From JAJVHZ01 sp041395385 (GTDB lineage Bacteria > Pseudomonadota > Gammaproteobacteria > JAJPIJ01), in the NCBI GenBank assembly GCA_041395385.1, contig JAWLAN010000007.1, positions 124,001 through 188,000 on the forward strand: a DNA stretch of 64,000 nt. The letters are read 5' to 3'. The notes under the pieces were generated by a model. The model had not been told where the DNA came from, did not search any database, and saw only the letters and a program-made list of their open reading frames with translations. Position numbers and translations under genes: made by a program. Positions 41,604-51,070 of the stretch are shown here, piece after piece (position 1 is the first letter of the stretch; every line of letters starts with the position of its first letter).

Positions 41604-43520
41604 CTATGCCGCGGCCTCGCTCCAAGCCGGGCAGAGTATCACCGCCGCGAGCGGCGGCATGACCAGCCGCACCGAACAGGGCATGCCCATGGCCGGGACG
41701 TCCTCGGCGCGCAGCGTGCCGAGATTGCCGAGATTGCTGCCGCCGTAAAGCGCGGAGTCCGAGTTCAGCACCTCGCGGTAGACCCCGCCTGCCGGCACGC
41801 CGACGCGATAGTCCATGCGCGGCACGGGCGTGGCGTTGATGGCGACGATGGCGTGCGTCGACTCCTCCCGCCGCAGGTAGGTCAGGCAGGAATGCAGCGC
41901 GTCGTTGCAGTCCAGCCACTGGAAGCCGCGCTGCTCGAAGTCGTGTCGATGCAGGGCGGGCAACTCCCGGTAAAGGCGGTTCAGATCCCGCGCCAGCCGC
42001 AGGATGCCTTCATGGGCCGGCTGCTGCAGCAGGTGCCAGGGCAGCGCGGCGCGAAAGTCCCACTCGCTGTCCTGGCCGAGCTCGCAGCCCATGAACATCA
42101 GCTTCTTGCCCGGCTGCGTGTATTGATACGCGAGCAGCAGGCGCAGGTTGGCGTAACGCTGCCAGGGGTCGCCGGGCATGCGCGTGAGCAACGATCCCTT
42201 CATGTGCACCACCTCGTCGTGCGAGAAAGGCAGGATGAAGTTCTCGCTGTAGGCGTACAGCTGGCCGAAGGTCAGCTTGTCGTGGTGGTAGCGGCGGTGC
42301 ACGGGATCGAGCTTGAAGTAATCGAGCGTGTCGTGCATCCAGCCCATGTTCCACTTCATGCTGAATCCCAGCCCCCCGCCGTCGACCGGTCGCGACACCA
42401 GCGGCCACGCCGTGGACTCCTCGGCGATGACCAGTGCCCCGGGGAACTGATCGTGCACGACGGTGTTCAACTCGCGCAGGAAGGCGATCGCCTCGAAGTT
42501 CTCGCGACCGCCCCGGAAGTTGGGAAGCCATTCGCCCGCTGGGCGGGAGTAGTCCCGGTAGAGCATGGAGGCCACGGCATCCACGCGCAGGCCGTCGACG
42601 TGGAACTCCTCCAGCCAGTAAAGCGCGCTCGCGAGCAGGAAGTTGCGCACCTCCGGGCGGCCGTAGTCGAAGACGTAAGTGCCCCAGTCGCGATGCGCGC
42701 CGATGCGCGGGTCGGCATACTCGTAAAGCGGCTGTCCGTCGAAGCCGGCGAGCGCGTAATCGTCGCGCGGGAAATGCCCCGGCGCCCAGTCGAGGATGAC
42801 GCCGATGCCGTGATCGTGGCAGTGATCGACCAGCCAGCGAAGATCGTCCGGGCTGCCGTAGCGGCTGGTCGGGGCATAGTAGCCCGTGCTCTGGTAGCCC
42901 CAGGAGTCGTCGAGCGGGTGCTCGGTGAGCGGCAGCAGCTCGATGTGCGTGTATCCGGCGGCGCTCACGTGCGCCGCGAGCGCGCGCGCCAACTCGCGGT
43001 AGTTCAGGAAGCCGCCGTCCTCGCGCCGCCGCCACGACCCGGCGTGAACCTCGTAGATCGAAAGCGGCGCATGCAGCCAGTCCTGCCCGCGCCGCCGCAC
43101 CATCCAGTCCCCGTCGTTCCAGCGATGCGCGGATGCCGGGGTGACCACGGCCGCCGTGGCCGGCCGCAACTCGAAGGATCTGCCGTATGGGTCCGTCTTC
43201 AGGAACGGCGCCGGCGCGGCGGGATGCCGCAGCTCGAACTTGTAGCGGCAGCCGTCGGCGACCGCGGGTACGAACCGCTCCCAGACACCGCCCTCGCGGC
43301 GGGTCATGGGATGCGAGCGGCCATCCCAGCCGTTGAAGTCGCCCACCACGCTCACGGCCTGCGCGTTGGGCGCCCAGGTGGCGAACAGCACGCCGTCGCT
43401 GCCGTCCACCTCGCGGCGATTCGCGCCCAGGAAGCGGAAGACGTGCCAGTGGTGCCCCTGGTGGAACAGGTGCAGGTCGTAGTCGGGGATCGACCCGCCC
43501 GGCGCGGCGCCTGCCGTCAT
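41604..43520 (-). CDS. glgB: 1,4-alpha-glucan branching enzyme GlgB
   Basis: 638 residues, GH13. Shorter than the E. coli enzyme because the first N-terminal module is missing; it starts directly with the CBM48 module (GVLFATWAPNAQAVSVVGDF NGW region). The catalytic barrel has DGLRVDAVASMLYRDYSR with the nucleophile Asp, VIAEESTAWP with the acid Glu and LPFSHDEVVHMKGS with the third Asp. It creates alpha-1,6 branches in glycogen. The ATG overlaps the permease stop (ATGA), so the two are translationally coupled. The 3' end abuts the repeats at 41.3-41.6 kb. Confidence 0.95.
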   Translation of the reverse strand: MTAGAAPGGSIPDYDLHLFHQGHHWHVFRFLGANRREVDGSDGVLFATWAPNAQAVSVVGDFNGWDGRSHPMTRREGGVWERFVPAVADGCRYKFELRHPAAPAPFLKTDPYGRSFELRPATAAVVTPASAHRWNDGDWMVRRRGQDWLHAPLSIYEVHAGSWRRREDGGFLNYRELARALAAHVSAAGYTHIELLPLTEHPLDDSWGYQSTGYYAPTSRYGSPDDLRWLVDHCHDHGIGVILDWAPGHFPRDDYALAGFDGQPLYEYADPRIGAHRDWGTYVFDYGRPEVRNFLLASALYWLEEFHVDGLRVDAVASMLYRDYSRPAGEWLPNFRGGRENFEAIAFLRELNTVVHDQFPGALVIAEESTAWPLVSRPVDGGGLGFSMKWNMGWMHDTLDYFKLDPVHRRYHHDKLTFGQLYAYSENFILPFSHDEVVHMKGSLLTRMPGDPWQRYANLRLLLAYQYTQPGKKLMFMGCELGQDSEWDFRAALPWHLLQQPAHEGILRLARDLNRLYRELPALHRHDFEQRGFQWLDCNDALHSCLTYLRREESTHAIVAINATPVPRMDYRVGVPAGGVYREVLNSDSALYGGSNLGNLGTLRAEDVPAMGMPCSVRLVMPPLAAVILCPAWSEAAA

Positions 43521-44827
43521 TCGCGCTCCGCCTCCGCGACCGTGGCAGGCTGGCGCGTCCGCAGCAGGAGGAAGACGGCGAAGCTCGCGGCGACGATGAG
43601 CGCGAGCCGCTGGTAGACGGCGATCGGGAACTGCGTCAGCAGCAACACGCACAGGCCCACGCCCAGGTACGGCACGATGCGCGGTGGCGTGAACCGGCCG
43701 GGCGGGGCCGGCTGCCGGCGGCGCGTGAGGATCGCGCTCAGGTGCACGAACATGAAGACGAGCATCAGTATGGCCCCCGTCGTCTGCGCCAGCACCGTCA
43801 CGCTGCCGCTCGCGACCAGCAGCAGCGAGAACACCCCGGTCAGCACGATCGTCACCCATGGGGTGCGCCGGGTGCCGTGCAGGCGCGCGAGCGGGGCCGG
43901 CAGCAGGCGCTGGCGCGCCATTCCGTAGAGCAGGCGCGAGGCCATGATGCTGTTGGCGAGCGCGGTGTTGCTGATCGCCACGATCGCCACCGCCGCAAAC
44001 AGCGGCGTCGGCACGGCGTGGCCCGCCCGCACGAGCACCTCGAGCAGCGGGCGCTCGGAGGCGGCCGCCTCCGCCGGCGTCATCGTCCACAGCACGACCG
44101 CGACCACGAGCAGGTAGATGACGGTGCTGACCAGGATGGCGATGAGCAGCGCCCGCGGGATGTCGCGGGTGGGATCCTTGGCCTCCTCGGCGAGGTTGAC
44201 GAGGTCCTCGAAGCCGACGAAGGCATAGAAGGCGAGCGTGACGCCCGCCAGCAGCGCGGCGGCGTCGAGATCCGGCTCCAGCGCGCGCGCCAGCTGCACG
44301 GGCTCGTGGGTGGACAGCGCATAGCGCATGCCGACGACGATGACGACGAGCAGTCCGGTCAGCTCGATCGCCGTCAGCACGTTGTTGGTGCGGGCGGAGT
44401 GCTTGATGCCGAAATAATTCAGCGCCGTCAAGGCGGCGATCAGCAACAGGGCGGCGAGCAGTGCCGGCAGCGGCACGAAGACCTCGAGGTAGCCGTGGAA
44501 CGCCAATGCCGCGGTGGCCGCGGAGGTGACGCCGCTGGTCAGCACCAGCATGCCGACCAGGAAGGGCACGAACGGATGCCTGAAGGCGTTGGCGGTGTAG
44601 GCGGAAGCACCGGCGCTGTGGGGGATGCGCGCCGCGAGCTCCGCGTAGCTCAGCCCGGTGATGAGCGCCAGCACCCCGGAGACGACGAAGGCGAGCGTGG
44701 TGTCGGTGCCGGCGCTGCCGGCCACCTTGCCGACCAGCGCATAAATGCCGGCGCCGAGGATGTCGCCGATGCCGTAGACGACCAGCACGCCGAGTCCGAG
44801 GTGCCGGGCCAGGGTATTGTTGTTCAT
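43517..44827 (-). CDS. APC superfamily amino acid permease
   Basis: 436 residues, about twelve membrane helices. The start GVLVVYGIGDILGAGIYALVG is the glycine-rich helix 1 of APC transporters, followed by TGLSYAELAARIPHSAGASAY and YAFVGFEDLVNLAEEAKDP (helix 6 and loop). It imports or exchanges an amino acid or polyamine; substrate cannot be read. It is coupled to glgB by an ATGA overlap, an unusual partnership, and divergent from glgC by 109 bases. Confidence 0.9.
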   Translation of the reverse strand: MNNNTLARHLGLGVLVVYGIGDILGAGIYALVGKVAGSAGTDTTLAFVVSGVLALITGLSYAELAARIPHSAGASAYTANAFRHPFVPFLVGMLVLTSGVTSAATAALAFHGYLEVFVPLPALLAALLLIAALTALNYFGIKHSARTNNVLTAIELTGLLVVIVVGMRYALSTHEPVQLARALEPDLDAAALLAGVTLAFYAFVGFEDLVNLAEEAKDPTRDIPRALLIAILVSTVIYLLVVAVVLWTMTPAEAAASERPLLEVLVRAGHAVPTPLFAAVAIVAISNTALANSIMASRLLYGMARQRLLPAPLARLHGTRRTPWVTIVLTGVFSLLLVASGSVTVLAQTTGAILMLVFMFVHLSAILTRRRQPAPPGRFTPPRIVPYLGVGLCVLLLTQFPIAVYQRLALIVAASFAVFLLLRTRQPATVAEAERE

Positions 44828-44936
44828 CGGCCTGATCGCGGGCCTGATCGCGCGGATGCGGGCATGCGTGGCGACTCCTCCGTCTGCCCCGGGATGTTAA
44901 CATGCGCTACGTATCGACACGTCCGGGAGTGGGGCC

Positions 44937-46205
44937 ATGCCGGAACGCACCGGCCAGCGCTTTGTCAGCCGACTGACCCGCAACACCGTCGCGCTCGTGC
45001 TCGCGGGCGGCCGCGGCGATCGCCTCAAGGATCTGACGCGCTGGCGCGCCAAGCCGGCGGTGCCTTTCGGCGGCAAGTTCCGGATCATCGATTTCCCGCT
45101 CTCCAACTGCGTCAATTCCGGCATACGCCGCATCGCGGTGCTGACCCAGTACAAGGCCCACTCGCTCATCCGCCATCTCCAGCACGGCTGGGCGTTCCTG
45201 AAGCACGAGCTCAACGAGTTCGTCGAGATCCTTCCGGCCTCGCAGCGCATCGACAACGAGTGGTACGCCGGCACCGCCGACGCGATCTACCAGAACCTCG
45301 ACATCCTGCGGACGTTCAGGCCGGCGCACGTGCTGGTGCTCGCCGGCGATCACGTCTACAAGATGGACTACGGACCGATGCTGGCGTTTCACGCCGAACA
45401 CAAGGCGGACCTCACCGTGGGCTGCGTGGAGGTTCCGCTCGCCGAGGCGCGCGGTTTCGGCGTCATGGCGGTGGACGCGAACTGGCGCGTGACGGAATTC
45501 CGGGAGAAGCCGGCCGAGCCGAAGCCCATGCCCGGGCGCGAGGACCTCGCGTTGGCCTCGATGGGCATCTACGTGTTCAACACCGGCTTCCTGTTCGAGC
45601 AACTCATCCGCGACGCGGACACCGCGAGTTCCACGCACGACTTCGGCAAGGACCTCATCCCCGCGGTCATCGACCGCTACGCGGTGCATGCGTATCCGTT
45701 CAAGCGCGGCCCGCATGGCGAGCCGGCGTACTGGCGCGACGTCGGCACCGTGGACGCGTACTGGGACGCCAACATCGAGATGGTGTCGGTGACCCCGGTG
45801 CTCAATCTCTACGACAGCGATTGGCCGATCCTCACCTATCAGGAGCAGTTGCCGCCCGCGAAGTTCGTGTTCGACGACGAGAGCCGGCGCGGCATGGCCG
45901 TGGACTCCATGGTCTCCGGCGGCTGCATCATCTCCGGCGCGGCGGTGCGCCGGTCGCTGCTGTTCTCCAGCGTGCACGTGGAGTCCTACTCGGAGCTGCA
46001 GGATTGCGTGGTGCTGCCGGCGGTGCAGATCGGACCCCACTGCCGGCTGAACCGCTGCGTCGTGGACAAGGGCTGCGTGATCCCGCCGAACACGGTCATC
46101 GGACACGATCCCGCCGACGACGCGAAGCGCTTCCACGTCTCGCCATCCGGGATCGTGCTGGTCACGCCCGAGATGCTCGGGCAAGACCTGCACTACGTGC
46201 GGTGA
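44937..46205 (+). CDS. glgC: glucose-1-phosphate adenylyltransferase GlgC
   Basis: 422 residues. VALVLAGGRGDRLKDLTRWRAKPAVPFGG (nucleotide site), RIIDFPLSNCVNSGIRRI, WYAGTADAIYQNLDIL, VLAGDHVYKMDY and FREKPAEP are all canonical; the C-terminal part is the left-handed beta helix (GCIISGAAVRRSLLFSSV). It makes ADP-glucose for GlgA and is the allosterically controlled step of glycogen synthesis. First gene of the glgC-GH57-malQ operon; the next gene follows after 8 bases. Confidence 0.96.
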   Translation: MPERTGQRFVSRLTRNTVALVLAGGRGDRLKDLTRWRAKPAVPFGGKFRIIDFPLSNCVNSGIRRIAVLTQYKAHSLIRHLQHGWAFLKHELNEFVEILPASQRIDNEWYAGTADAIYQNLDILRTFRPAHVLVLAGDHVYKMDYGPMLAFHAEHKADLTVGCVEVPLAEARGFGVMAVDANWRVTEFREKPAEPKPMPGREDLALASMGIYVFNTGFLFEQLIRDADTASSTHDFGKDLIPAVIDRYAVHAYPFKRGPHGEPAYWRDVGTVDAYWDANIEMVSVTPVLNLYDSDWPILTYQEQLPPAKFVFDDESRRGMAVDSMVSGGCIISGAAVRRSLLFSSVHVESYSELQDCVVLPAVQIGPHCRLNRCVVDKGCVIPPNTVIGHDPADDAKRFHVSPSGIVLVTPEMLGQDLHYVR

Positions 46206-46213
46206 GGTAGCGC

Positions 46214-47890
46214 ATGTCTTCGCCGCGTCTGCGCGTCGTTCTGTGCTGGCACATGCACCAGCCCTGGTATTGGGATCCGTTCACGGAGCGCTACGAGCTG
46301 CCGTGGACCTACCTGCACGCCATCAAGGACTACGTGGACATGGCAGCGCACCTGGAGGCGGTCCCGGCCGCCCGCGCGGTGTTCAATTTCACCCCGACCC
46401 TGCTCGAGCAGCTCAACGACTACGAGAGCAGGATCGGTGCGGCGCTCGCGCACGGCACGGACATCCGCGATCCGCTGCTCGACTGCCTGCGCGCGCAACG
46501 CCTGCCGCAGGAGATCGAGGCGCGCCTGACGCTCGTGCGGGCCTGCCTGCGCGCCAACGAGCAGAATCTGATCCTGCGTTTCCCGACCTATGCGCGCCTC
46601 GCGGAGCTCGCCCGCCGCTGCCTCGGCGCGCCGGCGCTGTGCATGTATCTGAACGAGCAGTTCATGGCGGATCTGCTCGTCTGGTATCACCTGGCGTGGA
46701 TGGGCGAGACCGTGCGCGCGGACCCGCGCCTGCGGCGGCTGCTCGAACGCGACAGCGGCTACACCCACGCCGACCGCATGGAGCTGCTGACGGTGATCGG
46801 CGAGTTGATCGCCGGCATCATACCCCGCTACCGGCGCCTGGCGGCCAGCGGGCAGGCGGAGCTGTCGGTGACGCCATACGCCCATCCCATCGCCCCGCTG
46901 CTCATCGATCTCAGCGCGGCGCGCGATGCCCTGCCGGACGTGCAGCTGCCGGCCGCGGCCGCCTACCCGGGCGGCGTGGAGCGGGCGCGCTGGCACATCG
47001 ACAAGGCGCTGCTGGTGTTCGAGCACGTGTTCGGCTACCGGCCGCAGGGTTGCTGGCCGGCCGAGGGCGGCGTCAGTGCGCCGCTGCTGGCCATCCTCGA
47101 TGAGTTCGGGTTCAAGTGGGCCGCGACCGGGCAGGGCGTGATGGGACACTCCGTCGCCCGCGCCGGCGGCGAGAGTCTGCAAGCGTGCGCCTATCGCGTT
47201 CCGGGCGCCTCGGTGGCGTGCTTCCATCGCGACGACGGCCTTTCGGATCGGATCGGTTTCACCTATGCGAAATGGCATGCCGACGACGCCGTCAACGATC
47301 TCATCGCGCACCTGCACAACATCAAGCGCAATCTGCACGATCCGCAGACCTCGGTGGTGCCCATCGTTCTCGACGGCGAGAACGCCTGGGACCACTATCC
47401 GCAGAACGCCACCTATTTCCTGAGCGCGCTGTACCGGCGCCTCAGCGAGGATCCGGAGCTCGAGCTGTCCACGTTCTCCGACGCCCTGCGGTTCGGCGTC
47501 TCGGTGCAGCCGCTTCCGGGGCTCGTTGCCGGCAGCTGGATCTACGGCACCTTCTCCACCTGGATCGGCGAGGCCGACAAGAACCGCGCGTGGGACTGGC
47601 TGGCGCAGGCCAAGCAGGCCGTCGACGAGGTCTTCGCCGTGGGCGCCCTCGCCACCGACGTGCGCCGGGAGGTGGAGCAGCAGCTGGCCATCTGCGAGGG
47701 CTCCGACTGGTTCTGGTGGTTCGGCCCGCTGCATGCGCGCGAGACGGTGCTGGAGTTCGACCGACTGTTCCGGCACCAGCTGCTGAAGCTCTACCAGCTG
47801 ATCGGGGTGCGTGCGCCCGACTACCTGCAGCTGCCGCTCGGCGCGGGCGGCAGCGGCTCGGCCGCCGCGGTCATGTTGCCCGCCAACTAG
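46214..47890 (+). CDS. glycoside hydrolase family 57 protein
   Basis: 558 residues. GH57 motifs: VVLCWHMHQPWYWDPF at the N terminus, GCWPAEGGVSAPLL with the likely nucleophile Glu284, and VPIVLDGENAWDHYPQN with the acid Asp387. The class includes amylopullulanases, alpha-amylases, branching enzymes and 4-alpha-glucanotransferases. With glgC upstream and malQ downstream it probably trims or rearranges glycogen or maltodextrin. No signal peptide, so cytosolic. Exact activity cannot be chosen from sequence. Confidence 0.9.
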   Translation: MSSPRLRVVLCWHMHQPWYWDPFTERYELPWTYLHAIKDYVDMAAHLEAVPAARAVFNFTPTLLEQLNDYESRIGAALAHGTDIRDPLLDCLRAQRLPQEIEARLTLVRACLRANEQNLILRFPTYARLAELARRCLGAPALCMYLNEQFMADLLVWYHLAWMGETVRADPRLRRLLERDSGYTHADRMELLTVIGELIAGIIPRYRRLAASGQAELSVTPYAHPIAPLLIDLSAARDALPDVQLPAAAAYPGGVERARWHIDKALLVFEHVFGYRPQGCWPAEGGVSAPLLAILDEFGFKWAATGQGVMGHSVARAGGESLQACAYRVPGASVACFHRDDGLSDRIGFTYAKWHADDAVNDLIAHLHNIKRNLHDPQTSVVPIVLDGENAWDHYPQNATYFLSALYRRLSEDPELELSTFSDALRFGVSVQPLPGLVAGSWIYGTFSTWIGEADKNRAWDWLAQAKQAVDEVFAVGALATDVRREVEQQLAICEGSDWFWWFGPLHARETVLEFDRLFRHQLLKLYQLIGVRAPDYLQLPLGAGGSGSAAAVMLPAN

Positions 47891-47895
47891 GGTCG

Positions 47896-49377
47896 ATGGG
47901 CGCGCCGGCAGGCGACATGCGCGCGGCACTCGGGCGACGTCGGGCCGGGGTGCTGCTGCATCCCACGTCCCTGCCGCACGTTGCGGACGAGGGCGCACTC
48001 GGACCGCACGCGTATCACTTCGTCGACTTTCTCCGCGGCGCCGGTCAGCGGCTCTGGCAGGTGTTGCCGCTGCACCCGCCGCACGTCGATCTCAGTCCCT
48101 ACAACGCCTGTTCGGCCTTCGCGGGCGACCCGATGCTGGTCAGCGCCGATCTGGCGGCGCAGTGGGGGTGGATCGCGAAGACGCCGGCGGAGGAGACCCG
48201 CGGCCCGGGGCCGGCGCAGTGGCGGACGGAGCTCGGCGACTCCTTCGAGCGCTGCGCGCACGACGAGGACCTGCGGCGCTACCAGTCGTTCTGCGGCGAG
48301 AACGCCGACTGGCTCGATGACTACGCGCTGTACGCCACGCTGCGTGCGGAGTACGCGCGGCCCTGGACCGAGTGGCCGGCGCGCCTGCGCGACCGCGAGC
48401 CCGGCGCGCTCGCCGATGCCGGGCACCGGCACGCCGGGGAGATACGGCGACAGCGCGTCCTGCAATTCGCGTTCTTTCGCCAGTGGCAGGCGCTGCGCGA
48501 CTACGCCGCGAGCCGCGACGTCGCGTTGTTCGGCGACGTCCCGATCTTCGTCGCGCCGGACAGCGCCGATGTCTGGGCGCACCGCGATCTGTTCAAGCTG
48601 GATGCGGTGGGCGCGCCGTCGGCGGTGGCGGGATGTCCGCCGGATTACTACTCCGCGACCGGCCAGCATTGGGGCAATCCGCTGTACGACTGGGCCCGGA
48701 TGCAGGCCGACGGCTATCGCTGGTGGGAGCGCCGGCTGGCGCTGCAGTTGCGCTTGTTCGATCTGGTGCGCATCGACCATTTCCGCGGCTTCGACGCCTG
48801 CTGGGAGATCCCCGCCGCCGCGGCCACCGCGGCGGAAGGCCGCTGGACGCCGGGGCCGGGCGCGCATTTCTTCGACGCGATGCGCGCGGCGCTGCACGCG
48901 CTGCCGATCGTCGCGGAGGACCTGGGCGTCATCACCGATTCGGTGCAGGCGCTGCGCGACCGTTACGCCTTCCCCGGCATGCGCGTGCTGCAGTTCGGAT
49001 TCGACGGCAACCCGAACAATCCGCACCTGCCGCACGAGCACCTCGCCAATGCGGTGGTCTACACCGGCACGCACGACAACGACACCACGCTCGGCTGGTA
49101 CCGCTCGCTGCCCACGGACCTGCAGGAGCGCGTGCAGGAGTATTTCGCCTGCGCCGCCGCCGACATGCCGTGGGCGATGATCCGTGCCGCCCTGGCCTCG
49201 ACCTGCCGGCTGGCGGTGGTGCCGATGCAGGACGTGCTTGGCCTGGACGGCGCGCACCGCATGAACACTCCCGGCACGACCACGGGCAACTGGACCTGGC
49301 GCTTCCAGTGGGAGCAGCTCACCCCGGAGATCGTCGAGCGCCTGCGGCGGCTTACCGCCCTCTACGGCCGCGCCTGA
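47896..49377 (+). CDS. malQ: 4-alpha-glucanotransferase MalQ
   Basis: 493 residues, GH77. RRAGVLLHPTSLP, GQRLWQVLPLHPPHVDLSPY, LFGDVPIFVAPDSADVW, GCPPDYYSATGQHWGNPLYDW, VRIDHFRGFDACWEIP (nucleophile Asp), PIVAEDLGVIT (acid Glu) and VVYTGTHDNDTTLGWY (Asp) are all in place. It transfers glucan segments between maltodextrins. It starts six bases after the GH57 gene. A hairpin ends the operon. Confidence 0.95.
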   Translation: MGAPAGDMRAALGRRRAGVLLHPTSLPHVADEGALGPHAYHFVDFLRGAGQRLWQVLPLHPPHVDLSPYNACSAFAGDPMLVSADLAAQWGWIAKTPAEETRGPGPAQWRTELGDSFERCAHDEDLRRYQSFCGENADWLDDYALYATLRAEYARPWTEWPARLRDREPGALADAGHRHAGEIRRQRVLQFAFFRQWQALRDYAASRDVALFGDVPIFVAPDSADVWAHRDLFKLDAVGAPSAVAGCPPDYYSATGQHWGNPLYDWARMQADGYRWWERRLALQLRLFDLVRIDHFRGFDACWEIPAAAATAAEGRWTPGPGAHFFDAMRAALHALPIVAEDLGVITDSVQALRDRYAFPGMRVLQFGFDGNPNNPHLPHEHLANAVVYTGTHDNDTTLGWYRSLPTDLQERVQEYFACAAADMPWAMIRAALASTCRLAVVPMQDVLGLDGAHRMNTPGTTTGNWTWRFQWEQLTPEIVERLRRLTALYGRA

Positions 49378-49378
49378 G

Positions 49379-49417
49379 GATCGCCGCCGCAGGCCGTCTC
49401 GCCGGCTTGCGGCGATC
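49379..49417. terminator. hairpin after malQ
   Basis: GATCGCCGC at 49379-49387 pairs perfectly with GCGGCGATC at 49409-49417, with further pairing inside. No T tract. Confidence 0.4.
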
Positions 49418-49522
49418 ACCCATTGCGGCTATCGTTCCGCGCGGCGCGGGGAGGCGTCGCGTGGCCCGCCAGGGGAGCCTCGTCCCCACGAACAGACCAA
49501 TAATTCCAGGGGCAGGAAACGC

Positions 49523-51070
49523 ATGTCGACTTCCATTTCCAATCATTACGGCCGGGACCTGCTGGCTTCGGTCGTGGTCTTTCTCGTCGCACTGCCGCTG
49601 TGCATGGGCATCTCCATCGCCTCCGGCCTGCCGCCGACCGCCGGCATCATCACCGGCATCATCGGCGGCATCGTGGTCGGCGCCTTGTCCGGTTCGCCCC
49701 TGCAGGTGAGCGGCCCCGCCGCCGGGCTCACCGTGCTGGTGCTGCAGCTGGTGCAGCAGCACGGCGTGGAGATGCTCGGCGTGATCGTCCTGTTCGCCGG
49801 CCTGCTGCAGTTCGCCGCCGGCGTCTTCAAGATGGGACAGTGGTTCCGGGCCGTATCGCCGGCGGTGATACACGGCATGCTCGCCGGCATAGGCGTGCTC
49901 ATCTTCGCCTCGCAGTTCCACGTGATGCTGGACCGGAGGCCGATCGGAACCGGCATCCAGAATCTGCTCGGCGTGCCTCAGGCCCTGATCGAAGTCCTGC
50001 AGACCGGCGGCCCGGAGCTGATGGCCGGCGGCATCGGCCTGCTGACCATCGTGGCGATCGCGCTGTGGGGATCGGTCACGCCGAGATCCTGGCGCGCGGT
50101 CCCGGCGCCGCTGGTGGGCGTGCTGGCGGCCGTCGCCGCCGCCGTGCTGCTGCGGCTGGGTGCGATCCACTACGTCGACGTGCCCGACAACATCTGGGAG
50201 GTGGCCATCTTCCCGACCACCGAGCGGCTCGTGCGCATCCTCGAGGCCCCGATCCTGATCGGGGCCATCTCGATCGCCTTCATCGCCAGCGCCGAGACGC
50301 TGCTGTGCGCGACGGCCGTCGACCAGATGCATCCCGGCCCGCGCACGAAGTACGACAAGGAGCTCGCCGCGCAGGGCGTGGGCAACACCCTGTGCGGCAT
50401 GCTGGGCGTGCTGCCGATGACCGGGGTCATCGTGCGCTCGAGCGCGAACGTGGAGTCCGGCGCGCAGACCCGGATGTCGGCGATCGTGCACGGTGTGTGG
50501 CTGCTGCTGTTCGTCAGCGTGCTGCCGTTCACGCTGCGCCACATCCCGGTGTCGGCGCTGGCGGCGGTGCTGGTGTACACCGGCTACAAGCTCGCCTATC
50601 CGAAGGTGGTTCCCACGCTGCTCAAGTTCGGCAAGACCGAGGTGGCGATCTACGTGGTCACCATCGTGACCATCGTCATGACCAACCTGCTCGAGGGTGT
50701 GCTGATCGGGCTGGGCCTGTCGCTGCTGAAGCTGCTGTACGCCTTCTCGCACCTGGTGATCCGCAGGCAGGACAGCGATGACGGGAAGCGCACGGACATG
50801 CACCTGGCGGGCGCCGCGACGCTCATACGCCTGCCGAAGCTGGCCGCGGCGCTGGAGGAGCTGAAGCCCGGCGCGGAGGTGCACGTGCACATCCAGGATC
50901 TGGACTACATCGATCACGCCTGCCTGGATCTGCTCACCAACTGGGATCGTCAGCACAAGGCGACCGGCGGATCGCTGAACATCGAGTGGGAGGAGCTTTC
51001 CGACAAGTACCACCAGCGCCGCGCGGCCAACGTGCGCGCGGCGCAGCAGAACGCGAAGCCGGCGGCATGA
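49523..51070 (+). CDS. SulP family anion transporter with STAS domain
   Basis: 515 residues. Ten to twelve membrane helices, starting with DLLASVVVFLVALPLCMGISIASGLPPTAGIITGIIGG and including SGPAAGLTVLVLQL, typical of SulP/SLC26. EAPILIGAISIAFIASAETLLCATAVD and IVRSSANVESGAQTRMSAI carry the anion-site region. A C-terminal STAS-like domain (HVHIQDLDYIDHACLDLL) follows. Bacterial members of this branch move bicarbonate or sulfate; bicarbonate uptake is plausible. No carbonic anhydrase gene is adjacent. It is coupled to the next gene by ATGA. Confidence 0.93.
   Translation: MSTSISNHYGRDLLASVVVFLVALPLCMGISIASGLPPTAGIITGIIGGIVVGALSGSPLQVSGPAAGLTVLVLQLVQQHGVEMLGVIVLFAGLLQFAAGVFKMGQWFRAVSPAVIHGMLAGIGVLIFASQFHVMLDRRPIGTGIQNLLGVPQALIEVLQTGGPELMAGGIGLLTIVAIALWGSVTPRSWRAVPAPLVGVLAAVAAAVLLRLGAIHYVDVPDNIWEVAIFPTTERLVRILEAPILIGAISIAFIASAETLLCATAVDQMHPGPRTKYDKELAAQGVGNTLCGMLGVLPMTGVIVRSSANVESGAQTRMSAIVHGVWLLLFVSVLPFTLRHIPVSALAAVLVYTGYKLAYPKVVPTLLKFGKTEVAIYVVTIVTIVMTNLLEGVLIGLGLSLLKLLYAFSHLVIRRQDSDDGKRTDMHLAGAATLIRLPKLAAALEELKPGAEVHVHIQDLDYIDHACLDLLTNWDRQHKATGGSLNIEWEELSDKYHQRRAANVRAAQQNAKPAA

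Noticed and set aside
44831..44860. Short direct repeat GCCTGATCGCG x2 upstream of the permease
   Set aside because: Only 11 bases twice; too short to support a feature.
43742..46210. Plus-strand frame of 822 codons
   Set aside because: Antisense to the permease and out of frame with glgC.
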